Part shown: positions 26,025-36,297 of the stretch, piece by piece
Numbering within the stretch: the stretch's first letter is position 1
Layout: each line of letters opens with the position of its first letter
Notes under the pieces: model-generated
What the model saw: the letters and a program-made list of their open reading frames with translations, nothing else
Told to the model about the DNA's origin: nothing
The model's database searches: none
Translations under genes and position numbers: made by a program
DNA from: Bosea sp. AS-1
GTDB taxonomy: Bacteria > Pseudomonadota > Alphaproteobacteria > Rhizobiales > Beijerinckiaceae
Assembly: GCF_002220095.1 (NCBI RefSeq)
Contig: NZ_CP022372.1
Span: 4,064,501-4,128,500, forward strand
DNA length: 64,000 nt
Reading direction: 5' to 3'

Positions 26025-27457
26025 GCCGCGATCCGTCCTTCCAGCGGGAAGACCTTTGCCGGGTTGAGCAGCCACCCCGTGTCGAACACCGCCCTCACCC
26101 GCATCTGCTGGGCGAGATCGGCCTCGTTGAACTGGAAGGTCATCAGGTCGCGCTTCTCGATACCGACGCCGTGCTCGCCGGTCAGGCAGCCGCCGACCTC
26201 GACGCAGAGCTTGAGGATGTCCATGCCGGCGTCCTCCGCCTTCTGCGCCTCGACCGGGTCGTTGCAATTGTAGAGGATCAGTGGATGGAGATTGCCGTCG
26301 CCGGCGTGGAAGACGTTGGCGACGCGCAGGCCATAGCTCTTCACGATCTCGTCCATGCGGCGCAGCACGAGCGGCAGCTGACCGGTCGGAATGGTGCCGT
26401 CCATGCAGATGTAGTCGGCGATGCGCCCGGTGGCGCCGAAGGCCGATTTGCGGCCTTTCCAGATCGCCGCCGCCTCCATCGCCGATTTCGATTCCTTGAC
26501 GGTGGTGACGCCGTGCTCGCGGGCGATCGCGACAATGCGGGCAAGCTGGGCGTCCATCTCCGCATCGGAGCCCTCGACCTCGATGATCAGCAGTGCGCCG
26601 CAATCCATCGGATAGCCGGCCTTGGCGAAGGCCTCGCAGATCTCGACGGCCGGCTTGTCCATGAACTCCATCGCGACCGGAATGATCCCGGCGCCGATGA
26701 TGGCGGCAACCGCCGCTCCCGCCTGCTCGCTGCTCGGGAAGCCGAAGAGCACGGGTCGCGCGCCTTCCGCCGAGCGCAGGATGCGCACCGTCGCCTCGGT
26801 GACGATGCCGAGCTGGCCTTCCGAGCCGTTGATCAGGCCAAGCAGATCGTAACCCGGCGAATCGAGATGGCCGCCGCCGATCTCGACGACGCTGCCATCG
26901 AGCATCACCATGGTGACGCCGAGGACGTTGTTGGTCGTGACGCCGTATTTCAGGCAATGCGCTCCGCCCGAGTTCATGCCGATATTGCCGCCGATCGAGC
27001 AGGCGAGCTGGGAGGACGGGTCCGGCGCATAAAAGAAGCCCTCAGCCGAGACCGCGCCCGTCACGGCAAGGTTGGTGACGCCGGCCTGCACCCTGGCGAC
27101 GCGGTTGGCGTAGTCGATCTCGAGGATGCGATTCATCTTCGAGACGCCGATCACCACCGCGTCCTCCTGCGGGATCGCCCCGCCGGACAACGACGTGCCG
27201 GAGCCTCGCGGAACCACCGGCACGCCCTGCTCCAGGCAGTAGCGCAGGACGGCGGCGACCTCCTGAGTCGTCGAGGGCAGGACCACCGCCAGCGGCAGGC
27301 GCCGGTAGGCGGTGAGCGCATCGGTCTCGTAGGGGCGACGCTCGTCGTCGCTGGTGATCAGGGCCTGCGGCGGGACCAGCCGCGCGAGGCCTGCGACGAT
27401 CGATTCACGGCGGGCGAGAATGCCGGCATCCGGCGCCGGAAAAGCAATCGCGCTCAT
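26021..27457 (-). CDS. glcD: Glycolate oxidase subunit GlcD (FAD-linked)
   Basis: A 478-residue flavoprotein, the catalytic subunit of glycolate oxidase. The FAD-binding PRGSGTSLSGGAIP (about 94-107), CSIGGNIGMNSGGAHCLKYG, and the C-terminal HAGDGNLHPLI and GGCLTGEHGVGIEKRD motifs are present. The ATG at 27457 has a strong GAGGAGGG site; the longer frame to 28402 is not supported. It is first in the operon and divergent from a LysR regulator, which likely controls it. Confidence 0.95.
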   Translation of the reverse strand: MSAIAFPAPDAGILARRESIVAGLARLVPPQALITSDDERRPYETDALTAYRRLPLAVVLPSTTQEVAAVLRYCLEQGVPVVPRGSGTSLSGGAIPQEDAVVIGVSKMNRILEIDYANRVARVQAGVTNLAVTGAVSAEGFFYAPDPSSQLACSIGGNIGMNSGGAHCLKYGVTTNNVLGVTMVMLDGSVVEIGGGHLDSPGYDLLGLINGSEGQLGIVTEATVRILRSAEGARPVLFGFPSSEQAGAAVAAIIGAGIIPVAMEFMDKPAVEICEAFAKAGYPMDCGALLIIEVEGSDAEMDAQLARIVAIAREHGVTTVKESKSAMEAAAIWKGRKSAFGATGRIADYICMDGTIPTGQLPLVLRRMDEIVKSYGLRVANVFHAGDGNLHPLILYNCNDPVEAQKAEDAGMDILKLCVEVGGCLTGEHGVGIEKRDLMTFQFNEADLAQQMRVRAVFDTGWLLNPAKVFPLEGRIAA

Positions 27458-27555
27458 CTCTTTCCCTCCTCGACCTGGACAACCGACACACTGATTGCGC
27501 TGCAGACTAGACCAATTCAAGGCCCCTTGCAGCGGATGTGGAAAGCCAGCCATTA

Positions 27556-27570
27556 TTTCCAAAATGGAAA
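27556..27570. promoter_or_regulatory. Palindrome with LysR-box geometry between glcD and its divergent regulator
   Basis: TTTCCA-AAA-TGGAAA is a perfect inverted repeat containing the T-N11-A pattern recognised by LysR proteins. It lies 13 bases upstream of the LysR start at 27584 and about 100 bases upstream of glcD, suggesting autoregulation. A separate activation site near the glcD promoter was not resolved. Confidence 0.5.
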
Positions 27571-27583
27571 AGGTGGCTCCGTC

Positions 27584-28489
27584 ATGGATCGATTCGGCGA
27601 CCTCGACGTCTTCGCCCATGTCGTCACCGCCCGCAGCATGTCGGCGGCGGGCCGGCAGCTCAACCTGTCGCCGGCGGTCGTCTCGAAGCGCATCCGCCGG
27701 CTCGAGGAGCGGCTGGGGGTCAGGTTGCTCCAGCGCACGACGCGGCAGCTCGCGCTGACCGAGGCCGGACAGGGCTTCTACGAGCGCGTTGTCTCGATCC
27801 TTGCCTCGATCGAGGAGGCGGAGGCCTGGGTGGCGAGCGGCGCGGGCCAGGTGCGCGGCACCTTGCGCGTCTCGGCGCCGACCTCTTTCGGGCGGCTGCA
27901 TATCGCGCCGCATCTCAAAGCCTTCCTCGACGCCAATCCGCTGGTCACGGTCGAACTCGTCCTGACGGACGCCTTCGTCGACGTGGTGGGCGAGGGCTTC
28001 GACCTCGCGGTCCGTATCGCCGACCTGCAGGATTCGAGCCTGGTGGCGAAGCGCCTCGCCCCGAATCACCGCGTTCTCTGCGCGACGCCGGGTTATCTCG
28101 CCGCCCACGGCACACCGACCGACATCGCCGAACTCTCGCGGCATACGCTGATCGCGCATAATGCCGACCACTGGCGGCTGGATGGGCCGGAGGGGCCGGT
28201 CTCGGTACGCGTCAACGGCCCGTTGCGAACCAATTCGAGCGAGGTGGTGCGCGAGGCGCTGCTCGCCGGCGTCGGCATCGCCCTGCGCTCGACCTGGGAT
28301 GTCGGGCCGGAACTGAAATCCGGCGCCCTGCAGCGGGTCCTGCCGGCCTATGCGGTCGGCTCGCGCGTCGCGGTCTATGCCGTCTATCCCAGTCGCCGGC
28401 ACATGGAGCAGAAGGTCCGCGCCTTCGTCGACTATCTCGGCGATCTCTACGGCGCCACGCCCTATTGGGATGCGGGGCTTGCGCTATAG
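27584..28489 (+). CDS. LysR family regulator divergent from the glc operon
   Basis: A 301-residue regulator. The helix-turn-helix is at residues 1-60 (MDRFGDLDVFAHVVTARSMSAAGRQLNLSPAVVSKRIRRLEERLG), followed by a substrate-binding effector domain of the CrgA/AaeR subgroup (GTLRVSAPTSFGRLHIAPHLKAF, AVRIADLQDSSLVAKRL). The ATG at 27584 is chosen; the frame open back to 26171 is antisense to glcD. It replaces the GntR-type GlcC of enterobacteria in this position. The effector could be glycolate or another 2-hydroxyacid. Confidence 0.92.
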   Translation: MDRFGDLDVFAHVVTARSMSAAGRQLNLSPAVVSKRIRRLEERLGVRLLQRTTRQLALTEAGQGFYERVVSILASIEEAEAWVASGAGQVRGTLRVSAPTSFGRLHIAPHLKAFLDANPLVTVELVLTDAFVDVVGEGFDLAVRIADLQDSSLVAKRLAPNHRVLCATPGYLAAHGTPTDIAELSRHTLIAHNADHWRLDGPEGPVSVRVNGPLRTNSSEVVREALLAGVGIALRSTWDVGPELKSGALQRVLPAYAVGSRVAVYAVYPSRRHMEQKVRAFVDYLGDLYGATPYWDAGLAL

Positions 28490-28549
28490 GCCATTGCCGC
28501 CAGCCGCTCCGCCGGAGATGCTCCGCGAAAGGCTTCTGGGAGGACAGAC

Positions 28550-29482
28550 ATGTTCGGCGTGCTCGACGGCACAAGCGTCGCGGTTCTCGATCCGCGCTTT
28601 CATCGCATCGTCCCTGGCTCCGCACGGGTCGAGCGGCTCTGGACCGGGGCGCGCTGGTCGGAAGGGCCGGCCTGGTTCCCGGCTCACAACACGCTGGTCT
28701 GGTCCGACATCCCGAATGACCGGATGCTGCGCTTCGACGCCCTGACGGGGCAGGTCGGCGTCTTCCGACAGCCCGCGCGCAATTCCAACGGCAATACGGT
28801 CGACGGCGAAGGGCGGCTGGTCACCTGCGAGCATGGCGGGCGGCAGGTGACGCGCACCGAGCATGACGGCTCGGTCACGGTTCTGGCGAGCCACTACGGC
28901 GGCAAGCGGCTGAACTCACCCAATGATGTCGTGGTGAAATCCGACGGCTCGATCTGGTTCACCGATCCCGATTACGGCATCCTCAGCGATTATGAGGGCA
29001 ACAAGTCGGAGAGCGAGATCGGCGCCTGCAATGTCTACAGGATCGACGGTCAAAGCGGCGAGATCGCCATCGTCGCCGATGATTTCGTCAAGCCGAACGG
29101 CCTCGCCTTCTCGCCCGACGAGAGCATCCTCTACATCGCTGACACCGGCGCCAGCCACGACCCCGAGAACGGCCCGCGCCATATCCGTGCGTGCAAGGTC
29201 GACGCCGACGGCAAGGCGCTCAGTGGCTCGAAAGTCTTCGCCACCTGCACGAACGGGCTGTTCGACGGCTTCCGTCTGGATGTCGAAGGGAGGATCTGGT
29301 CGAGCGCGGCCGACGGCGTCCATATCTACCACCCGGACGGCACGCTGATCGGAAAGGTCGAGATCCCCGAGATCGTCGCGAATGTCTGCTGGGGTGGGCC
29401 GAAGCTCAACCGCCTGTTCATCTGCGGCACGACCTCGCTTTACGCCGTGATGACCCACACCAACGGCGCGCAGCGGCCGTAA
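28550..29482 (+). CDS. SMP-30/gluconolactonase/LRE family lactonase
   Basis: A 310-residue six-bladed beta-propeller enzyme that hydrolyses sugar lactones using one divalent metal. Expected metal-site segments are seen: ARWSEGPAWF (Glu near 32), KRLNSPNDVVVKSDG (Asn near 123), VKPNGLAFSPDE and a later Asp in IADTGASHD. A GGGAGG site precedes the ATG at 28550. It follows the LysR gene by 60 bases and might be co-transcribed. No sugar-acid pathway genes are adjacent. Confidence 0.92.
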   Translation: MFGVLDGTSVAVLDPRFHRIVPGSARVERLWTGARWSEGPAWFPAHNTLVWSDIPNDRMLRFDALTGQVGVFRQPARNSNGNTVDGEGRLVTCEHGGRQVTRTEHDGSVTVLASHYGGKRLNSPNDVVVKSDGSIWFTDPDYGILSDYEGNKSESEIGACNVYRIDGQSGEIAIVADDFVKPNGLAFSPDESILYIADTGASHDPENGPRHIRACKVDADGKALSGSKVFATCTNGLFDGFRLDVEGRIWSSAADGVHIYHPDGTLIGKVEIPEIVANVCWGGPKLNRLFICGTTSLYAVMTHTNGAQRP

Positions 29483-29543
29483 ACCTGTCGGCAAGGCGGA
29501 GAAGCATTCCGCCGTTACGAGAAAAGCCCTTCTCCGGCTCCGC

Positions 29544-30608
29544 TCAGGAGCCCGGGGTCTCGCCCTTCATGCGCGTGAGCACAAGCGGCATGGCGAGGCC
29601 GATGACCACGAAGCGCACGAGGTGGTGAGCGCCGACATAGAGGGTGTCCAGCCCCATGGCGAAGGCCAGCATCGCCATGGCCTCCAGCCCGCCGGGCGCA
29701 AAGGCGGCCATGCCGCTGGCATAGGGTACGCCCGCCAGGATCGCTGCCGGCCAGGCGAAGAGGAAAGCGACGACCATCGACACGGCGAAGCCGCCGATCG
29801 CCAGCGGAAACAGGCCGCGAAGCTCCTTGCGCGGGATATGGGCGATGCGCCCGCCGATCGTCGAGCCGAGCAGGATTTGCACGGCGATCTGGATCGGCAT
29901 CGGCAGGCTGCCCTCGACCAGCCCGCTGCCATGGAAAACCGCGCTGGCAAAGGTCGCGCCGAACATCAATGGCGCGGCGAGGCCGATGCGCTCGAAGCCC
30001 AGGCCCAGCACCAGACCGGCCATTGTCAGGCCCAGCATCGTGGCGGGGCTGACGGCGGTTAGGACCGGGGTCGGTGCGCCCGCCGAGGTGCCCGTCGCCT
30101 GCATCAGGCTCGGCAGGAAGGCGACCAGCACCAGCAGCCGGAAAAGCTGGACCACAGAGATGCGCCCGATATTGGCGCCTTTCGCCTGGGCGATCGCCAG
30201 AACGGTCGAGAGCGCGCCAGGCGCTGCGGCAAGCAGTGCGTCGATCCAGGGCCAGCGCGCGACATGGCGCAGATAGGCCCCTGTCGCGAGCATGATCGCC
30301 GCGACGCCGACGAGTAGCATGGCCAGCGAGGCTGGGTAACGGCCAAGTGCCGCCAGCGCCTCCGGGGTCGCCGACGAGCCGAGGATGGTGCCCGAGAGCA
30401 GCATGGTCGAATCGAACCAGGGGCGCCGGAGTGCCGGCAGCGGCCGGATCAACGACACGATGGTGCTGAGCAGCATGGAGCCGGAGAGCCAGGCCGCCGG
30501 CATGCCCAGCGTCGCGAACAGCGCGCCGCCGACCGTCGCGATCGCGATCACGACCGCTTCCCGCCCCAGGAGCGCCAGTCGCGAGGATGGGTAGCCGAAA
30601 ACTCTCAT
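29544..30608 (-). CDS. AbrB-type (PF05145) integral membrane protein
   Basis: A 354-residue membrane protein with two AbrB_dup repeats, each with several helices (MPAAWLSGSMLLSTIVSL early, WPWIDALLAAAPGALSTVLAIAQAKGANIGRISVVQLFR in the middle, ASGMAAFAPGGLEAMAMLAFAMGLDTLYVGAHHLVRFV near the end). The family is often mislabelled ammonia monooxygenase or transcription regulator; it is better viewed as a transporter of unknown substrate. ATGs at 30623 and 30608 are both possible; 30608 has a GGGGCAG sequence upstream. Confidence 0.85.
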   Translation of the reverse strand: MRVFGYPSSRLALLGREAVVIAIATVGGALFATLGMPAAWLSGSMLLSTIVSLIRPLPALRRPWFDSTMLLSGTILGSSATPEALAALGRYPASLAMLLVGVAAIMLATGAYLRHVARWPWIDALLAAAPGALSTVLAIAQAKGANIGRISVVQLFRLLVLVAFLPSLMQATGTSAGAPTPVLTAVSPATMLGLTMAGLVLGLGFERIGLAAPLMFGATFASAVFHGSGLVEGSLPMPIQIAVQILLGSTIGGRIAHIPRKELRGLFPLAIGGFAVSMVVAFLFAWPAAILAGVPYASGMAAFAPGGLEAMAMLAFAMGLDTLYVGAHHLVRFVVIGLAMPLVLTRMKGETPGS

Positions 30609-30722
30609 TCTGCCCCGGGGCATGCCGAAAGCGGCGATGCCGGGCGTTCATGGCCATGACCGGCGCAGTGGTCAACCGCGCCGCCCAACGGCCCATGCAG
30701 AGCCGTCTTGCGTGGCGGGCGG

Positions 30723-31916
30723 TCAGGCCGCCATCAACGCCTTCTGCAGCCGCGCGACCGCCTCGGTGAGATCGGAGGATTTGCGGGCGAAGCAGAGCCG
30801 CAAGCCGTTCTCCCCGCCAGGGCCGAAGGCGAGGCCCGGTGCCAGCCCGACATTGGCCTTGTCGACCAGCTCCAAAGCCAGGGCGCGCGAATCCTCGCGG
30901 CCATCGACGGAGAAGAACTGGTAGAAAGCGCCGACGGGAGCCGCCAGCGACACGCGGTTGGTCGCCTTGAGGCCTTCGTAGACGATCTTGCGCCCTTCGG
31001 CGGCGCGGGCGATCTGCTCGGCGACGAAATCCTCTCCCTCGTCCAGCGCCGCAACCGCGCCGCGCTGGATGAAGACCGGCGAGCCGGAGGTGGAGTACTG
31101 GATCAGGTTCTCGATCACCTGGCCGAAGGCGACCGGCGCCTCGATCCAGCCGATGCGCCAGCCCGTCATCGCCCAGTTCTTCGAGAAGGTCTGGACGAAG
31201 AGGACGCGGTCCTCCTCGGCGATGAGGTCGTGGAAGGACGAGGCCCGGCCCGAGCCGTCATAGACGAAGCGGCCATAGATCTCGTCGGCGATGATCCAGA
31301 TGCCGTGCTTGCGCGACAGCGCCAGCAGCGCCTCCTGCTCCTCCCGCGTCGCCGTCCATCCGGTCGGGTTGGAGGGCGAGTTGATCAACATGCCACGCGT
31401 CCGCGGCGTGATCGCCGCCTCGAGCTTGGCCAGGTCGAGCGTGAAGCGCCCCTGCTCGTAGTCCATAGGCACGCAGACGGGCCTGGCGCCGCCGACGCTC
31501 ACCGCGGCAACGAAATTCGGCCAGGCCGGGGTCGGGACGATCAACTCGTCACCCGGGCCCGCGATCATGCGCACCGCGATCTGGAGCGACTGCATGCCCG
31601 AGCCGGTGACGTAGAAGCGCTCGGGCGAAAACGGCTGACCGAAGAGGCGCTCGTGATAGCGCGCAAGCGCCTCGCGCAGCTCGGGGATACCGCGCTGCCA
31701 TGTGTAGAAGGTCTCGCCCGCGGCAAGCGAACGTGCCGCGGCCTCCCGGATGAAGGCCGGCGTCGGCAGGTCGCCTTCGCCGACCCAGAGCGGGATCAGC
31801 CCCTCGCGCAGCCGGCCATAATTCATCACCTCGACGATGCCGCTCTCGGGCGCCTCGCGCGCCTCCGGCCGCAGATCGGGGATCAGTGTACTGCCCGTGG
31901 AAGCGACGAAATTCAT
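30723..31916 (-). CDS. Class I/II PLP-dependent aminotransferase
   Basis: A 397-residue fold-type I aminotransferase. The substrate/PLP motifs are NSPSNPTGW, ADEIYGRFVYDG and TFSKNWAMTGWRIGW, with the PLP lysine about residue 242. The C-terminal RLCFARKSSDL carries the alpha-carboxylate-binding Arg. It resembles aspartate/aromatic aminotransferases, but the exact substrate is unclear. The ATG at 31916 gives normal length. It stands alone on its strand, about 100 bases from neighbours. Confidence 0.92.
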   Translation of the reverse strand: MNFVASTGSTLIPDLRPEAREAPESGIVEVMNYGRLREGLIPLWVGEGDLPTPAFIREAAARSLAAGETFYTWQRGIPELREALARYHERLFGQPFSPERFYVTGSGMQSLQIAVRMIAGPGDELIVPTPAWPNFVAAVSVGGARPVCVPMDYEQGRFTLDLAKLEAAITPRTRGMLINSPSNPTGWTATREEQEALLALSRKHGIWIIADEIYGRFVYDGSGRASSFHDLIAEEDRVLFVQTFSKNWAMTGWRIGWIEAPVAFGQVIENLIQYSTSGSPVFIQRGAVAALDEGEDFVAEQIARAAEGRKIVYEGLKATNRVSLAAPVGAFYQFFSVDGREDSRALALELVDKANVGLAPGLAFGPGGENGLRLCFARKSSDLTEAVARLQKALMAA

Positions 31917-32037
31917 CGGGTTCGACCTCGCGATTGTCCTGCCTCTGGTTTAGCCGATGACGGCGCCGCCGGGCATGAAATCGCGAGATCGGGTCGATCG
32001 GTCGCCGTGATGAATCGCGACCGATGGAAGCGGACGA

Positions 32038-32457
32038 TCAGGCCGTCTTCTGCTTGAGCAGATCGCGGATTTCGCCGAGCAGGATGACGTCGTCGGGCTT
32101 CGCGGGCGGTGCGGCCGGCTCCTCTTCCTTCTTCTTCTGGAGCATGTTGATGCCCTTGACGACGAGGAACAGCACGAAGGCGATGATGATGAAGTTGACG
32201 GCGACGGTGATGAAGTTGCCGTAGGCGAGAACCGCGCCCTGCTTCTTGGCCTCCGCCAGGGTCGTCGCAGTCACGCCGCTGTTCAAGCCGACGAAATAGT
32301 TCGAGAAATCGACGCCGCCGAGAGCGCCGATAAAGGGCATGATGATGTCGTTGACCAGAGAGTCGACGATCTTGCCGAAAGCGGCACCGATGACCACACC
32401 GATCGCGAGGTCGATGACATTGCCCCGCAGTGCAAATTTTTTGAATTCTTCAAGCAT
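32038..32457 (-). CDS. mscL: Large-conductance mechanosensitive channel
   Basis: A 139-residue MscL of normal length. [44 protein letters not shown] is the conserved first amphipathic and transmembrane helix. The second helix is [23 protein letters not shown] and the cytoplasmic bundle ends with [13 protein letters not shown]. The homopentamer opens under membrane tension to release solutes during osmotic downshock. The ATG at 32457 has an AGAGG site; the longer frame upstream is spurious. Confidence 0.98.
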   Translation of the reverse strand: MLEEFKKFALRGNVIDLAIGVVIGAAFGKIVDSLVNDIIMPFIGALGGVDFSNYFVGLNSGVTATTLAEAKKQGAVLAYGNFITVAVNFIIIAFVLFLVVKGINMLQKKKEEEPAAPPAKPDDVILLGEIRDLLKQKTA

Positions 32458-32717
32458 GCTGCACCTCTTCCTCTGCCGTCCAGACTTCCCCATCAGCCGG
32501 TGCAAGCTAGACCACGCCGCCGGGCCAGGAAAAGCCCGCAGACCGACTATTCGACACGCTCGACGTGGTTTGCCGCAAATAATCTGGGGACGAGTTGGAC
32601 GAATGACCTGTGGCGGACCGGTCAGCAGCCGGCTAGACTGCTTCGAAACCTGAAACGGAAGGTCATGCCGACAGCTTTGCGGCTTCGCTTGCAGGCGCTC
32701 TCGCGGGACATCGCATC

Positions 32718-35700
32718 GTGATTCCAGCCTGGTCCGTCGTTCTGGTCGCGCTCGCCTATCTGTGCGGGCTGTTTGCCGTCGCCCATTCCGCCGATACCTC
32801 GGGCCGGCGCCTGATGACCGGGCGGGCGCGGACCACGATCTATGCGCTGGCGCTGGGCGTCTACTGCACGTCCTGGACATTCTACGGCTCGGTCGGCTTC
32901 GCCAACCTGGCCGGCTTCGACTTTCTCGGAATCTATGTCGGACCGATCCTGGTGATCGGCCTCGGCCACCGCTTCGTCGAGCGGATCGTCGGCATCGCCA
33001 AGTCGCAGAACATCACCTCGGTCGCGGATTTCGTCGGCGCACGCTACGGCAAGAGCGAGCGGGTCGCGGCGCTGGTCTGCATCGTCGCGGTGATCGGCGC
33101 CCTGCCCTATATCGCGCTGCAGCTCAAGGCGGTCGCCAACTCGCTCTCGGTCTTCCTCGCCGCCACCGGCGGGCATTCGCCGGTGGCGAACGTGCCGGTG
33201 CTGAGCGACCTCGCCTTCGTCGTCGCCATGGTGCTCGCCGGCTTCGCCTGCGCCTTCGGCACGCGCCACATCGACGCGACCGAGCACCAGGATGGGCTGG
33301 TGCTCGCCATCGCGGTCGAATCGCTGGTCAAGCTCGTCGCCTTCCTCGTGCTCGGCCTCTACATCGTCTACGGGCTGTTCGACGGCATGGGCGACCTGCT
33401 CGGACGGGCCGCGGCCAAGCCACCCGCCGGCCTGCCGCCGATCTGGGAACGGACGTCGAGCCTGCCCGGCTTCCTCACCCTGACGCTGCTGTCGAGCTGC
33501 GCCGCCCTGCTGCTGGCGCGCCAGTTCCACATGGCGATTGTCGAGAATCGCGACCGCCGCGACGTGCGCCGCGCCGCCTGGATGTTCCCGCTCTATCTCG
33601 TGCTGATCAATCTGTTCGTGCTGCCGCTGGCGGCGGCCGGCGAGATCCTGATGCCCGGTGCCGGCGTCGATCGCGACATGACCGTGCTGCTGCTGCCGCT
33701 CCAGCACGGGGCGGGGCTCGTCGCGCTCCTCGTCTTCGTCGGGGGGCTGTCAGCGGCGACGGCGATGGTGATCGTCGCCTCGGTCGCACTGGCGATCATG
33801 ATCTCCAACCACCTCGTCATGCCACTGATGCTGCGCGGCCAGCGCGCGCTCGGCGAGCCGAGAAGCACCGCGGCGGCAACGAGCCCGCGGGTTCCCTCCA
33901 ACAGCAATCTCGGCGGCGATCTCGGCTCCCGGGTGGTCATCATGCGGCGGGCGAGCATCTTCCTCGTCATCCTGCTCGGCTATGCCTATTACCGCGCGGC
34001 CGGTGAAGCGGCGCTGGTCTCGATCGGCCTGTTGTCCTTCGCGGCGACCGCGCAGATTGCTCCGGCCTTCCTCGGCGGGCTGATCTGGCGGCGCGGCACG
34101 GCGCTCGGCGCCGCGGCAGGGCTCATCGTCGGCACGCTGGTCTGGGCCTACACCCTGCTGATGCCGAGCCTCGCCATTCCCGGGAGTTGGTGGAGCGAGG
34201 TCGTCGCCCACGGCCCCTTCGGCGCCGATGTCCTGCGGCCGGAATCGCTCTTCGGGCTCGGCATGCCGCCGCTGACGCACGGCGTCATCTGGAGCCTGGG
34301 ACTCAATATCCTGGTCTATATCGGCTTCTCCCTGCTCAGACCCGCCAATGCGATGGAGCGACTGCAGGCCAACGCCTTCGTCGAGTCGGACCGCGCGACG
34401 ATGGCGCAGACCTTCTCGCTCTGGCGCACCAGCGTCACCGAAGGCGAGTTGCAGGCGACCATCGCCCGCTATCTCGGCCAGGAGCGCACGGAGCGCGCCT
34501 TCGAGAGCTTCAACCTGAGCCGTGGCGAAAAACCCGAAGGCGGGCGCGACGCCGACATCCACCTGCTGCGCTTCGGCGAGCACCTGCTGTCCTCGGCGAT
34601 CGGGGCGGCCTCGTCGCGACTGGTGCTGTCGCTGCTGCTGAAGAAGCGCAACCTCTCGACGGAAGCGGCCTTCAAGCTGCTCGATGACGCCTCCGCCGCC
34701 CTGCAATACAACCGCGACATTCTCCAGCACGGGCTCGACCATGCCGGCCAGGGCATCACCGTGCTCGATCGCGATCTCAGGCTGCTCGCCTGGAACCAGG
34801 CCTTCCTGCGGCTCTACGATCTGCCGGCCTCGCTGGTGCGGTTCGGAACCGGGCTCGACGAGATCGTGCGCTACAATGCGGCGCGCGGCGCCTACGGCCT
34901 TGGTGCGCAGGACGAGCTGATGGCGGCCCGATTGGAGAGCTTCGTCAAGGATCGCGAGCCGGTCCGCCTCAAGCTCTTCCCGTCGAAGAACGTGATCGAG
35001 GTCCGCACCAATCCGCTGCCGGATGGCGGCTTCGTCACCACCTATACCGACATCACCGAGACCGTCGCCGGCGAGGAGAAGCTGGAGCGCGCCAATGAGA
35101 GCCTGGAGAAGCGGGTCGCCGAGCGCACCGAGGAGCTGCTGCACGTCAATGCCGAGCTGCAGCGCGCCAAGGCGGAGGCGGAAGCCGCCAATGTCTCTAA
35201 GACGCGCTTCCTCGCCGCCGCAAGCCACGACATCCTGCAACCGCTCAACGCGGCGCGGCTCTACGCCACCTCGCTGGTGGAGCGCGATCGCTCCAGCGGC
35301 GAGCCCGACCTCGCCGAGAACATCGACGCCTCGCTCGACGCGGTGGAGGAGATCCTCACCGCCCTGCTCGAAATTTCGCGGCTCGACGGCGGGGCGCTGA
35401 AGCCCGAGCTCTCCTCCTTCCGCCTCGACGAACTGATGCGCCAGCTGCAGCGCGAGTTCGAGCCGAGCGCGCAGGAAAAGGGGTTGAAGCTCGTCTTCGT
35501 GCCGACCGGACTCGCCGTGCGCTCGGACCGGCGCCTGCTCCGGCGACTCCTGCAGAATCTGATTTCCAACGCGATCAAATACACGCCGAGCGGAAAGGTG
35601 CTGGTGGGCTGCCGGCGGCACGCGGAGCAGATCGCGGTCGAGGTCATCGACACTGGCCTCGGCATTCCGCAGAGCAAGCAGAAGACCGTCTTCCGCGAGT

Positions 35701-36293
35701 TCCAGCGGCTCGACCAGGGCGCACGGGTCGCGCGCGGCCTCGGCCTCGGCCTTTCCATCGTCCAGCGGATCGCGCGCGCGCTCGACCACGGACTGACACT
35801 CGATTCGGCGCCCGGCCGCGGCACGCGCTTCTCGCTCACGGTGCCGCGCGCGGCGCCGCTGCCGGCGATGATCACGGCCAGCGCGCCGCGTCAGTCGCCC
35901 GCCGGCCAGCTCGCCGGGATGCGCTTGCTGGTGATCGACAACGAACCGGCGATCCTCGACGGCATGAAGCGCCTGCTCGAAGGCTGGGGCTGCCGGGTGA
36001 CGGTCGCGGCGGGGCTCGACGAGGCGCTGCCGCATGTCGGCGGCAAGAACGAGCCCGATGTGGTGATCGCCGACTATCACCTCGACCACGGCAACGGCCT
36101 CACGGCGATCAGCTCGCTCAGGGCGCGGGCCCGTACGCCGATGCCGGCGATTCTGCTGACGGCGGACCGCACGCCGCATGTCCGCGAAGCGGCGAGCGCG
36201 CTCGATGTCCATATGCTCAACAAGCCGCTGAAGCCGGCAGCGCTGCGGGCGTTGCTGGCGCAATGGCGGGCGACGCGGCTGGCCGCCGAATAA
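32718..36293 (+). CDS. Hybrid histidine kinase fused to a sodium/solute symporter-like domain
   Basis: A 1191-residue membrane sensor. Residues 1-545 are a multi-helix SSS/PutP-like domain ([44 protein letters not shown]). A PAS domain spans about 670-785, then a coiled coil. HisKA has phospho-acceptor His837 in [14 protein letters not shown]; the ATPase has an N-box near 947-953 and DTGLGIP and [10 protein letters not shown] glycine boxes. A receiver domain from 1068 carries phospho-acceptor Asp1119 in ADYHLDHG. It starts at GTG. It resembles CbrA and ErcS'-like kinases that couple nutrient sensing to gene control. No response regulator is adjacent. Confidence 0.93.
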   Translation: MIPAWSVVLVALAYLCGLFAVAHSADTSGRRLMTGRARTTIYALALGVYCTSWTFYGSVGFANLAGFDFLGIYVGPILVIGLGHRFVERIVGIAKSQNITSVADFVGARYGKSERVAALVCIVAVIGALPYIALQLKAVANSLSVFLAATGGHSPVANVPVLSDLAFVVAMVLAGFACAFGTRHIDATEHQDGLVLAIAVESLVKLVAFLVLGLYIVYGLFDGMGDLLGRAAAKPPAGLPPIWERTSSLPGFLTLTLLSSCAALLLARQFHMAIVENRDRRDVRRAAWMFPLYLVLINLFVLPLAAAGEILMPGAGVDRDMTVLLLPLQHGAGLVALLVFVGGLSAATAMVIVASVALAIMISNHLVMPLMLRGQRALGEPRSTAAATSPRVPSNSNLGGDLGSRVVIMRRASIFLVILLGYAYYRAAGEAALVSIGLLSFAATAQIAPAFLGGLIWRRGTALGAAAGLIVGTLVWAYTLLMPSLAIPGSWWSEVVAHGPFGADVLRPESLFGLGMPPLTHGVIWSLGLNILVYIGFSLLRPANAMERLQANAFVESDRATMAQTFSLWRTSVTEGELQATIARYLGQERTERAFESFNLSRGEKPEGGRDADIHLLRFGEHLLSSAIGAASSRLVLSLLLKKRNLSTEAAFKLLDDASAALQYNRDILQHGLDHAGQGITVLDRDLRLLAWNQAFLRLYDLPASLVRFGTGLDEIVRYNAARGAYGLGAQDELMAARLESFVKDREPVRLKLFPSKNVIEVRTNPLPDGGFVTTYTDITETVAGEEKLERANESLEKRVAERTEELLHVNAELQRAKAEAEAANVSKTRFLAAASHDILQPLNAARLYATSLVERDRSSGEPDLAENIDASLDAVEEILTALLEISRLDGGALKPELSSFRLDELMRQLQREFEPSAQEKGLKLVFVPTGLAVRSDRRLLRRLLQNLISNAIKYTPSGKVLVGCRRHAEQIAVEVIDTGLGIPQSKQKTVFREFQRLDQGARVARGLGLGLSIVQRIARALDHGLTLDSAPGRGTRFSLTVPRAAPLPAMITASAPRQSPAGQLAGMRLLVIDNEPAILDGMKRLLEGWGCRVTVAAGLDEALPHVGGKNEPDVVIADYHLDHGNGLTAISSLRARARTPMPAILLTADRTPHVREAASALDVHMLNKPLKPAALRALLAQWRATRLAAE

Positions 36294-36297
36294 GATC

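Noticed and set aside
26171-28489. 772-codon frame as one large LysR protein
   Set aside because: The first 470 codons are antisense to glcD and show no domain; the LysR N-terminus begins cleanly at 27584.
29495-29513. GGCGGA-N7-TCCGCC hairpin between the lactonase and AbrB-type genes as a terminator
   Set aside because: Only a 6-base stem and no T-tract on either strand, so it does not meet the standard for an intrinsic terminator.
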